In this document: piece by piece, positions 42,898 through 49,980 of the stretch | How the letters are laid out: every line of letters starts with the position of its first letter | Position numbering within the stretch: position 1 is the stretch's first letter | From: CAYRGG01 sp964423745 | GTDB taxonomy: Bacteria > Pseudomonadota > Gammaproteobacteria > Competibacterales > Competibacteraceae | NCBI GenBank assembly: GCA_964423745.1 | Contig: CAYRGG010000002.1 | Span: forward strand, 62,001-126,000 | Length of the DNA: 64,000 bases | Reading direction: 5' to 3' | Position numbers and translations under genes: made by a program | The notes under the pieces: generated by a model | Database searches by the model: none | What the model was told of the DNA's origin: nothing | Seen by the model: the letters and a program-made list of their open reading frames with translations, nothing else

Positions 42898-42922
42898 CGA
42901 CTGCTGCGGATTTCAGCAGTCG
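42898..42922 (+). promoter_or_regulatory. Hairpin in the 5' region of the alpha/beta hydrolase gene
   Basis: CGACTGCTG and CAGCAGTCG (42898-42922) form a perfect 9-bp stem with a 7-base loop, 31 bases upstream of the hydrolase start. There is no T-run, and ATCAGCAGTC follows directly and could compete for the same left arm. It may be an mRNA structure or an operator. Confidence 0.35.
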
Positions 42923-42952
42923 ATCAGCAGTCTTGTCTAGAGCAGAGGCATA

Positions 42953-43897
42953 ATGATTATGAGCGTATCAATAACTGGAATTAGTGCTGAAAATAGCAAT
43001 AAAAACCCTTTGATTACCAAATATTTAGAAAAACTGATACGTTACTTATTGCTCCTGTTATTGACTTTGGGAGCGCTACCAGCCCAAACAGAATGGCCCC
43101 ATGTGGTCCTTTCTGAGGATAATACACCGATTTCTTATGAAATCGTTGGTACTGGAGAACCGACCCTTGTGTTCGTTCATGGTTGGAGCTGCGATAGCCG
43201 TTACTGGCGTACTCAGATACCGCATTTTTCTAAAAATCATCGGGTTGTCACCCTGGATCTAGCAGGGCATGGCCATTCCGGGCTGACACGTTCGCAATAC
43301 ACCATGAAGCATTTTGGCGAGGATGTACAGGCGGTGACAAAAGCCGTGGGCGACGATGATGTTATTCTGATAGGACATTCCATGGGCGGAGCGGTGATTG
43401 CGGAAGCTGCCCGACTCATGCCAGACCGCGTTATCGGGCTGATTGGTGTCGACACCCTGCAAAACGTTGAGTACCCTATGACCCGTGAAGCCCTTAAAGA
43501 GATGATGGCTCCTTTGGAGAAGGATTTTTCCGCGGGAACCCGACAATTCGCTGGAGAGATGATTTTACCCTACACTGATCCGCAGCTTCGCGAGTGGATT
43601 CTTTCAGATATGTCGGCAGCGTCACCGACGGTGGCCTTGAGCGCCATGGAAAACATGATGTCTCTATATATTACGGGAGAAGCCGCTAAATTGTTTGATG
43701 AAATTCCCATTCCCGTCGTTGTTGTTAATGCGGATCTATGGCCTATCGATTACCAAGCCAATCGCCAGCATATGTCTTCGTTCGACGCCATTGTGTTAGA
43801 AGGAACGGATCATTTCCTGATGATGAATCGCCCGGCGGAATTCAATCCTGCACTAGAGAAAGCCATACAGATGGTTTTAGAAAAATCCACAAATTAG
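42953..43897 (+). CDS. Exported alpha/beta hydrolase
   Basis: This 314-residue hydrolase has an N-terminal hydrophobic segment (LIRYLLLLLLTLGALPAQ, about 28-45) behind a long hydrophilic leader, so it is probably exported or membrane-anchored. Motifs: oxyanion VFVHGWSCD (about 74-82), nucleophile elbow GHSMGG (Ser about 144), acid region VVVNADLWPID (about 256) and the terminal His in GTDHFLMM (about 286). The triad seems complete. The family covers esterases, haloperoxidase-like and dehalogenase-like enzymes, and substrate cannot be deduced. Confidence 0.82.
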   Translation: MIMSVSITGISAENSNKNPLITKYLEKLIRYLLLLLLTLGALPAQTEWPHVVLSEDNTPISYEIVGTGEPTLVFVHGWSCDSRYWRTQIPHFSKNHRVVTLDLAGHGHSGLTRSQYTMKHFGEDVQAVTKAVGDDDVILIGHSMGGAVIAEAARLMPDRVIGLIGVDTLQNVEYPMTREALKEMMAPLEKDFSAGTRQFAGEMILPYTDPQLREWILSDMSAASPTVALSAMENMMSLYITGEAAKLFDEIPIPVVVVNADLWPIDYQANRQHMSSFDAIVLEGTDHFLMMNRPAEFNPALEKAIQMVLEKSTN

Positions 43898-43942
43898 GCA
43901 TGATTATTACTCTTTTTTGCCTAATGCCAATTCAATATGTGA

Positions 43943-43985
43943 TTTCAACCGGATTGGTCACGGATGCATCAAAAAGGTTGCCAAT
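43943..43985 (+). repeat. Duplicated segment, copy 2
   Basis: This is the direct partner of 41617-41659: the two blocks of 13 and 23 bases are identical. On the minus strand it would still encode Trp-Gln-Pro-Phe-stop, the end of the TPR-like protein, but nothing upstream of it resembles that gene. It looks like the leftover 3' end of a second copy, or the edge of a duplicated module. Confidence 0.65.
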
Positions 43986-44070
43986 AGCAGAATGTTTGGT
44001 GAATTGATAAGGAATTTCCTACCGAAAAACTGTTATAGTCATACTAATTATATTAACTAGGTAAGTTACC

Positions 44071-44340
44071 ATGATTCGTGAAGCTCCTGCTATGAGTGTG
44101 CGCCAAAACCTCGGTGAATTGCTGAATGAAGTGCATTACCGGCACGATGCTATCGTCATCACTAAAGCCGGTAAGCCAGTAGCGGCGTTGGTTGATATCG
44201 CGTTGTTCGAAAAAATCTGTCTGCTAGACAAAGAGTTTGAGCGGCTAACGGGTGAACTGGCAAAAACTTATGTCGATGCTGACGAAAAAATTGCTCTGGA
44301 TGAAATTGCTGAGGCCGTAAATGCTGTCCGTAAGGTATGA
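44071..44340 (+). CDS. Phd/YefM-type antitoxin
   Basis: This 89-residue protein has the Phd/YefM DNA-binding fold at its N-terminus: APAMSVRQNLGELLNEVHYRHDAIVITKAGKPVAALVDIALFEKI. A helical toxin-binding tail (DEKIALDEIAEAVNAVRKV) follows. The PIN-domain toxin gene starts 11 bases downstream. The pair appears complete. Confidence 0.85.
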   Translation: MIREAPAMSVRQNLGELLNEVHYRHDAIVITKAGKPVAALVDIALFEKICLLDKEFERLTGELAKTYVDADEKIALDEIAEAVNAVRKV

Positions 44341-44351
44341 AATAAACGCCT

Positions 44352-44765
44352 ATGCGGATTGTGCTCGATACCAATGTTTTACTGTCCGGACTTATGTTGC
44401 CGACAAGTGGGCCTGGCCAAATCATCAATGCCTGGCGCTTGGCGCAATTCGATCTTGTTTTATCCCAACCGATGCTGAATGAAATCGCCCGCGTACTAAC
44501 TTATCCGAAAATTCGAAAACGTCTGTGTTGGGATGATAAGGCTATTCAGCGGTTTATCTTATTGCTGCGCTTCAAAGCGGAAATTGTAGACATCAGCCTG
44601 ACTAAGATTAATGTGCCAGCAGATCCGGCAGATAATCCTATCCTTGCCACGCTTATTGCTGCCCATGCTGAGTACCTTATCACTGGCGATCAGGATTTGC
44701 TCGTGCTGCGTCAGAATTACCCTATCTTGACGCCGACGGAGTTCGCGAAAAAGCTTTGGCCATGA
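44352..44765 (+). CDS. PIN-domain toxin (COG1569 type)
   Basis: This 137-residue PIN nuclease begins MRIVLDTNVLLSGLMLP (first Asp, about 6). It continues with LVLSQPMLNEIARVLTYPKIRKRL (Glu about 45) and ends in DPADNPILATLIAAHAEYLITGDQDLLVL (Asp about 96 and 112-114). All four acidic positions of the PIN active site are visible, so it should be an active RNase, neutralised by the upstream Phd-type protein. Confidence 0.87.
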   Translation: MRIVLDTNVLLSGLMLPTSGPGQIINAWRLAQFDLVLSQPMLNEIARVLTYPKIRKRLCWDDKAIQRFILLLRFKAEIVDISLTKINVPADPADNPILATLIAAHAEYLITGDQDLLVLRQNYPILTPTEFAKKLWP

Positions 44766-44798
44766 CCCTAGAGCGTTGGTGGAATTGGGTACATCAAG

Positions 44799-45971
44799 TC
44801 ATCGCAGTTGAGTGCGCAGCCAAGTGAGGGATGCCGCATTCCTTTCCAGCAAATTATCTATACTACCTGCCTCATGCCAGCGGTCGATTTGACGGATGCC
44901 GAGAAATGGTTCTGGCACAGATTCACCAAAGCCATTGCGCTCTATCATGACTGCGTTGTCCGCCAGCGGGTTATCAGCGGCGAGCAACTGAAGTCTAGCC
45001 TGCAAAAGCAAATAGTCGCGAATTTGCTCGTTGAATTGGCGTAGTCTTTTGGCGGGTTTAGGCGCATTGCCACCATCCTCAAATATCTCTGTCAACATGC
45101 GGCCGCTGCCAGGACCAGGGTTAGGGGAATCGACGTCGAGCACAGCGGCCATGGTAGGCACAATATCGATGATTTCCGCATAGGGAATCGTATGGTTTGC
45201 CCGAACCCCTGGTCCACAGATAATCATCGGCGTCTGCCAGCTCTGTTCATCGCTGGGAAGATGCCAACCATACCGGCTTTGGCCGTCTGCCATAAACACG
45301 AAAAATGTGCTCTGCCAACGGTCGAGTTGTTGCATTTTGTCTATGAATCGACCCAATTGCCGATCGGCTTCCTCGGTTGCAGTTCGATAGGGACTTTCTG
45401 GATGCCAAATGTCGGCTTGATAGGCGACGTCATCGGCAGCGTTAATGGTTTGAAAACCAGCCCGACCCACATCTTGAAGCTGGATACGGTAGAACACGGG
45501 ATCATAGCGATCTAGGCGTTCAAGAATGGTGTCGGTGAGTTCGCGATCCGAGGTATCCACTAAATCAACGATGTCGAAACCCGGACTCAGCGTGTCATAG
45601 GCTTTTGAACCGGTGGCGATAGCGGTATTCGCTTCCCGAGGAAACTGGTGTTGCAGCATCGGTTGTCCCTCACGCAAAAAGAGGTTACCCGTCATGGTTA
45701 TTGGATTAGGTAACGACGTGGAGTGCATAAGTCCATAGCTGTCTGACTTGGGATGCCAGGGATAGATCATTACCGCATCTTCTACTTGAGTACATGTTTG
45801 CTTTAACCGTTGCAACGTCGGTAGCTGGAAGCGATCAATGGCGTCTGGATGCAGACCATCAAAGTAGTAAAGCACAGCGCGTTCAGCCGGTGTCACTGCT
45901 CCAGCGATGAGGGGACTTGTCAATAAGCCAAGGACAAGTGCTACTAATGGTAGAAAATCGGCGTTACGCAT
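44799..45971 (-). CDS. Exported alkaline-phosphatase-like (type I phosphodiesterase) protein
   Basis: This 390-residue protein has a Sec signal (FLPLVALVLGLLTSPLIAGA, cleavage about 24). The fold is that of the alkaline phosphatase superfamily: AVLYYFDGLHPDAIDRF (metal-binding Asp, about 38), YGLMHSTSLPNPITMTGNL (the nucleophile position is Thr/Ser, about 85-95), and later STFFVFMADGQSRYGWHLP (Asp-Gly where Asp-His is typical, about 228). The classic second-metal His ligands are partly replaced, so the metal site may be altered. It could be an ecto-phosphodiesterase or sulfatase-like enzyme. GGAGACAACCC precedes the ATG. It is divergent from the LysR gene. Confidence 0.75.
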   Translation of the reverse strand: MRNADFLPLVALVLGLLTSPLIAGAVTPAERAVLYYFDGLHPDAIDRFQLPTLQRLKQTCTQVEDAVMIYPWHPKSDSYGLMHSTSLPNPITMTGNLFLREGQPMLQHQFPREANTAIATGSKAYDTLSPGFDIVDLVDTSDRELTDTILERLDRYDPVFYRIQLQDVGRAGFQTINAADDVAYQADIWHPESPYRTATEEADRQLGRFIDKMQQLDRWQSTFFVFMADGQSRYGWHLPSDEQSWQTPMIICGPGVRANHTIPYAEIIDIVPTMAAVLDVDSPNPGPGSGRMLTEIFEDGGNAPKPAKRLRQFNEQIRDYLLLQARLQLLAADNPLADNAVMIERNGFGESVPEPFLGIRQIDRWHEAGSIDNLLERNAASLTWLRTQLR

Positions 45972-46158
45972 GGGTTGTCTCCAGTCAACGTTGGAAAGCT
46001 ATTAATTCACTAACACAGCAATCTGTATGAGATATCGCCAAAATGCCGTTTGATAGGCTTATGCTCAGCGATAATCAAACAATCGGCGTGTACGTCGTAA
46101 GGGTTGCAACCAGGTGTCAGAATAGGCGTAAAATAAATATCTTTCCAATATGATTTAT

Positions 46159-46183
46159 ATATTTTTTGATACTTAAAAAATAT
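46159..46183. promoter_or_regulatory. Perfect 9-bp inverted repeat at the translation start of the LysR gene
   Basis: ATATTTTTT (46159-46167) and AAAAAATAT (46175-46183) surround GATACTT and end 2 bases before the LysR start codon, in the place where a ribosome-binding site should be. No Shine-Dalgarno sequence is visible. This may be an autoregulatory LysR site or an mRNA structure that hides the start. Confidence 0.45.
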
Positions 46184-46185
46184 CT

Positions 46186-47076
46186 ATGCTAGAAATACGT
46201 CAGCTTCGCCAATTCGTCGCTGTGGCAGAGGAGTGTCATTTCGGTCGTGCCGCTGCACGATTGCATATGGCGCAACCGCCTCTGAGTCAGGCTATTCAAC
46301 GCTTGGAAAAAAAATTAGGGGTAGACTTATTCGAAAGAAAAAAACGTGGATTCTCGTTGACTGCGGCGGGACAGGCGCTGTTAAGGGAAGCACAAACGGT
46401 AATCGCTGGTGCGCAGCGTGCCGCTGCACGAACTCAGCAAGTAGCGTTTGGCGAACGCGGTCGTTTAAGTATCGGTTTTGTGAGTGCGGCGCTTTATCAA
46501 ATCCTGCCGGCAGCTTTGCGTCTGTTTCGTCAGCGGTTTCCAGGGGCCGATATACGCCTGCAAGAACTATCGACTAACGAACAACTGCAGGTGTTACAAA
46601 CAGGTTCCATTGATGTGGGTTTTATTCATCCGCCTCTGCCTTTGTTGGAAGGCTGTGAAACTGTGAGTCTTGGTCGTGATCCATTAATGGCAGCCTTAAC
46701 GGCAGACCATGTTTTTGCTAAAGCCAACTCAATACCCTTTAGTGCGCTAGCCAAGGAGCCATTTGTGCTATTTCCTCGAACCCAAGGTCCTAGTTTGTTT
46801 AGTGCGATTGAGCGGGCTTGTTTTGAAGTTGGCGTGATACTCAATGTAGTTACCGAAGCCACTCGTATCCATACTCAGTTAAGCTTAGTCGCTACGGGCC
46901 TCGGTGTAACCTTAGTTCCAGCATCCGCACGCAGCCTACGGGTTGACGGCGTTGTTTATCGCCCAATTGCGGATCGGCCAGAGAGCTTCTTTTTAGAGCT
47001 TTGTATGCTTTGCTACCGTCCCAACCAAAATTCCCTGGTAAGCAGTTTTAAGCAAATTGTGCAGAGCTTTTGCTAA
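46186..47076 (+). CDS. LysR-family transcriptional regulator
   Basis: This 296-residue protein has the standard N-terminal winged helix (LEIRQLRQFVAVAEECHFGRAAARLHMAQPPLSQAIQRLEKKLGVDLFER, about 2-52). The periplasmic-binding-like effector domain follows (from GRLSIGFVSAALYQILPAAL, about 92). It resembles the BenM/CatM/TsaR branch that senses aromatic or related acids, but the effector is unknown. Divergent orientation to the exported phosphatase-like gene (215-base gap) makes that gene the likely target. Confidence 0.9.
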   Translation: MLEIRQLRQFVAVAEECHFGRAAARLHMAQPPLSQAIQRLEKKLGVDLFERKKRGFSLTAAGQALLREAQTVIAGAQRAAARTQQVAFGERGRLSIGFVSAALYQILPAALRLFRQRFPGADIRLQELSTNEQLQVLQTGSIDVGFIHPPLPLLEGCETVSLGRDPLMAALTADHVFAKANSIPFSALAKEPFVLFPRTQGPSLFSAIERACFEVGVILNVVTEATRIHTQLSLVATGLGVTLVPASARSLRVDGVVYRPIADRPESFFLELCMLCYRPNQNSLVSSFKQIVQSFC

Positions 47077-47210
47077 AGTAAAAAGTGATTTTATGGTCGG
47101 ATAAACGTAGGATATACTCTTCACTCGTTGTTTACATCAATTTTGGTGCAAGGGTGTTAGCATTTTTCTAGCTAGCTAACAGCCGTCTGAGTTCGATAAA
47201 AAATGCAGTT

Positions 47211-47762
47211 ATGAATACAGATCTTGATACGATTATAGAAGCGTTATATCGCATACCTGAAGACGGTAAGGCCGAGATTGTAAATGATGAGATTATCCAG
47301 ATGCCGCCAACCGGAGCTACGCCAGGCCGTGGTGGCGGTAAGATATATCGTAGTCTCGATGATTATGAGCGCAGCACCGGCAGAGGCTATGCTTTTCCTG
47401 ATAACGTAGGGTTTATTGTGGATTTGCCCCATAGAACATCATTTAGTCCCGATGCGGCCTTCTATGTGGGGGAATTAAAAGGTGGAGAATTCCTTAAAGG
47501 TGCGCCTATCTTTGCTGTTGAAGTACGCAGTAAGCAGGACTATGGCTCTAGAGCAGAGCGCAAAATTGCTCAAAAAAGAGCAGATTATTTCGCCTGTGGA
47601 ACCCTGGTTTTTTGGGATGTAGATGTGCTGCGTGACAAAGTGGTGCGGGTTTATCGCGCAACTGATCCTAATAAGTCAACGGTTTATCGTCAAAGCGATA
47701 TGGCAGAGGCCGAACCCGCGCTTCCGGGTTGGTCTATGTCTGTTGATGACTTCATCTCGTAA
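47211..47762 (+). CDS. Uma2-family (DUF820) endonuclease-like protein
   Basis: This 183-residue protein has ELVxG-like start (KAEIVNDEIIQMPPTG), the Asp of SFSPDAAFYVGELKGG (about 83) and PIFAVEVRSKQDYGSRAERKIAQKRADYFACGTLVFWDVD (Glu about 103, Lys about 107). The PD-(D/E)xK-type residues are therefore in place. It is longer than and only distantly related to the Uma2 protein at 19348-19827. Function unproven. It stands alone after the LysR gene. Confidence 0.85.
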   Translation: MNTDLDTIIEALYRIPEDGKAEIVNDEIIQMPPTGATPGRGGGKIYRSLDDYERSTGRGYAFPDNVGFIVDLPHRTSFSPDAAFYVGELKGGEFLKGAPIFAVEVRSKQDYGSRAERKIAQKRADYFACGTLVFWDVDVLRDKVVRVYRATDPNKSTVYRQSDMAEAEPALPGWSMSVDDFIS

Positions 47763-47888
47763 TACGCCTTTGCTGATCTAAATAATACAATAAGCATTGA
47801 AACCAAGTTATTGAATTAGGGTCAAGCTTGTCAACTTCATTTAGCCACGATTTACGGATTCAAAACTCTCAACTGCTCCACAAAATCC

Positions 47889-49202
47889 TTATCTATTCAG
47901 CACTGCTAAATCGGATATTGCCACCTGACCCGTTCCCAAGGATGTCATATACCCCATCACATTATCAGGATGGTATTGCAACCCGTCTAACGATTGGTCT
48001 GGACCCATAGAGATGGGTGCGGTGGCCTCGTTTAATGTCCAAGGTTCCGGGTGACTGCCTTCGGGTTTTTCATCGATGGTGGGGTAGGGTAGCTGTTGGG
48101 TTGCGGCTGCCTGACGATAGAAGTCGGGGCGATAAATCTTAGCTACTGTTGCTTGCAGATTTACGGGAAAGTCGATCTGTCCCCAGCGGTACATTTCACT
48201 CAACAACAAAATCCCATGAGAGTACCAAGGAAAGGTGGCGGCATAACGATAAAAAACATTGAAATCGGGTAACTGAACAGGTGATTCGTCCAAGGTAAGA
48301 GCAAGTCTACCACTCAACGCCGGTTCAATGACCTCAGTAGGCGCATCAACATAGTCCGGTTGGGCGAGCAGATGAACTGCCTCTAGGCGATTTTCCCATT
48401 TATCTAGCCAAAGGGCGGCTTGCAGAAGAGATCGCAGCACAGCCTGGTGGGTATTAGGAAACCGTTCTGCCCAAATGCGATGGACACCAAATACCTTTTC
48501 CGGATGATTATTCCATAAGTCATAACTAGTGATAGCGATGCGTCCGAGACCTTGTTGTACCGCCAAGCTATTCCAAGGTTCGCCCACGCAGTACCCATCG
48601 ATGGCGCCACTTTCGAGAGCGGCTACCATCTGATGGGGAGGAATAACAATAATGCGCACCTGACGATCAGGGTCTAGCCCACCGCTCACCAGCCAACGCC
48701 GCAGCAGATAGTGATGGGAAGAAAAAGGGAAAACCATGGCGAAGGTAAGGGGTGAGCAGTCCGTCTTTTGGTCGGTTTTTGCCACCTTTTGGAGTGCCTG
48801 CGCCGAGCGGGAAGGCATGATGCTAAGCTCGCTGTCTGCTGCGGCCATACGCTCAAAAAGGTTATTGGACACGGTAATGGCATTACCGCCAAGTCCTAGG
48901 CTGAAGGCGGTCACCATGGGTGTTTTGACGGACCCAACACCGAGCGTGGCGGCGATGGGCAACGCTGCCAGCATATGAGCACCATCGAGAAGCCCTATGC
49001 CTACCTTATCGCGAATACTGGCCCAAGAATTTTCCCGCGATAACGTGACTGTTAAACCATTTTCGGCGAAGTAACCCTTCTCTAATGCGACTACCAATGG
49101 CGCACAGTCGGTCAGCGGAATAAAGCCCAAGGTAATGTGGGTTTTTTCCGGCTCATTGCCAGAGGCAGGGGATGAAGGGGGCTGGGAAGCAGTTAGCGTC
49201 AT
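47889..49202 (-). CDS. nasS: Nitrate sensor NasS (NrtA-like, cytoplasmic)
   Basis: This 437-residue protein has the NrtA/CmpA periplasmic-binding fold (ITLGFIPLTDCAPLVVALEKGYFAENGLTV at the start, then IGLLDGAHMLAALPIAATLGVG and GYCVGEPWNSLAVQQGLGRI, about 220). It lacks any signal peptide, so it is cytoplasmic, and no nitrate ABC permease or ATPase genes lie nearby. That fits NasS, which binds NasT and releases it when nitrate is present. The nasT gene is upstream on the same strand, 114 bases away (the reverse of the usual nasS-nasT order). Confidence 0.88.
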   Translation of the reverse strand: MTLTASQPPSSPASGNEPEKTHITLGFIPLTDCAPLVVALEKGYFAENGLTVTLSRENSWASIRDKVGIGLLDGAHMLAALPIAATLGVGSVKTPMVTAFSLGLGGNAITVSNNLFERMAAADSELSIMPSRSAQALQKVAKTDQKTDCSPLTFAMVFPFSSHHYLLRRWLVSGGLDPDRQVRIIVIPPHQMVAALESGAIDGYCVGEPWNSLAVQQGLGRIAITSYDLWNNHPEKVFGVHRIWAERFPNTHQAVLRSLLQAALWLDKWENRLEAVHLLAQPDYVDAPTEVIEPALSGRLALTLDESPVQLPDFNVFYRYAATFPWYSHGILLLSEMYRWGQIDFPVNLQATVAKIYRPDFYRQAAATQQLPYPTIDEKPEGSHPEPWTLNEATAPISMGPDQSLDGLQYHPDNVMGYMTSLGTGQVAISDLAVLNR

Positions 49203-49316
49203 GATACGAGGACTCCAACAGGGCAGCTAATCCCTGTGAATTTTTTGCCTTCTCCTGTTACGCCATTGTGCATTGCCATAGAGTGTCGCCTTAAGATGGT
49301 GCAAAGCTAACCAGGT

Positions 49317-49898
49317 CTAGCCGAGGAGTTCCATTACATCGATCACATTTTGCGCCACTTCGCCTAAGCGCTGATTACGATCCATGGCCATCTTACGCAG
49401 AGCCCGGTAGGCTTCCTGCTCGTTTAACTGTTTTTTCTGCATCAACAAGCCTTTGGCTTTTTCGATGACCTTGCGTTCAGCAAGTTTGCTGCGGGTTTCT
49501 GCTAATTCTTGACGTAGCGCTTGAAATTCGCGAAATCGAGCAATGGCTACTTCCACCAGGGGTTTCAGTCGATCCGGGTTCAGGCCATCCACTACGTAAG
49601 CGCTCACACCGGCATGGATTGCACTCTCGGTGGTTGCTTGATCACTGCGTTCGGCAAACATAACGATGGGTTTAGGTTGATCTTGGTTAATAGAGCGCAA
49701 ACTTTCCAGCGTGTCCCGGCTCGGAGATTCTAGATCAATCAGAATGATATCGGGCCTAACCTGGCTTACCTGCTCTAAAAGGTTTTCAGTACCGTCTAGT
49801 TGAGCAACGACCTGGTGATCAGCATCTTTTAAAGCTTGCGTCAGGATAGCTAAACGACCCCGGTTTTCGTCGACAAGCATTACACGCAGGGGTTTCAA
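49317..49898 (-). CDS. nasT: ANTAR-domain transcription antiterminator NasT
   Basis: This 193-residue protein has a receiver-like domain (about 5-120: VMLVDENRGRLAILTQAL, IILIDLESPSRDTL) and a C-terminal ANTAR RNA-binding domain (about 130-190: AERKVIEKAKGLLMQKKQLNEQEAYRALRKMAMDRNQRLGEVAQNVI). The receiver lacks the usual conserved Lys (AYVVDGLN where LxKP is common), as expected for NasT, which is controlled by NasS rather than phosphorylation. It should bind the two-hexaloop RNA in the leader of the nitrate operon at 39012-39086. It starts at TTG, with a sigma-54-like site upstream. Confidence 0.92.
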   Translation of the reverse strand: MKPLRVMLVDENRGRLAILTQALKDADHQVVAQLDGTENLLEQVSQVRPDIILIDLESPSRDTLESLRSINQDQPKPIVMFAERSDQATTESAIHAGVSAYVVDGLNPDRLKPLVEVAIARFREFQALRQELAETRSKLAERKVIEKAKGLLMQKKQLNEQEAYRALRKMAMDRNQRLGEVAQNVIDVMELLG

Positions 49899-49951
49899 GG
49901 TGCCATTGTCCTGGTGGGTTCCGCACTACAATTGTAAACAAACCACTTTTA

Positions 49952-49966
49952 GCAATATGCATACCA
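49952..49966 (-). promoter_or_regulatory. Sigma-54-like promoter of nasT-nasS
   Basis: The minus strand reads TTGGTATGCATATTGCT, with GG and GC 10 bases apart and a perfect TTGC -12 box. The start point would be near 49940, about 40 bases before the nasT start. It sits in the 82-base gap between chrA and nasT, so the regulator pair can be driven separately from chrA and under the same nitrogen control as the structural operon. Confidence 0.55.
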
Positions 49967-49980
49967 ATTTGAGCTATGGT

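Noticed and set aside
43738..44007. 89-codon plus-strand frame running past the end of the alpha/beta hydrolase gene
   Set aside because: It is an out-of-frame shadow of the hydrolase gene with no start signal or family similarity.
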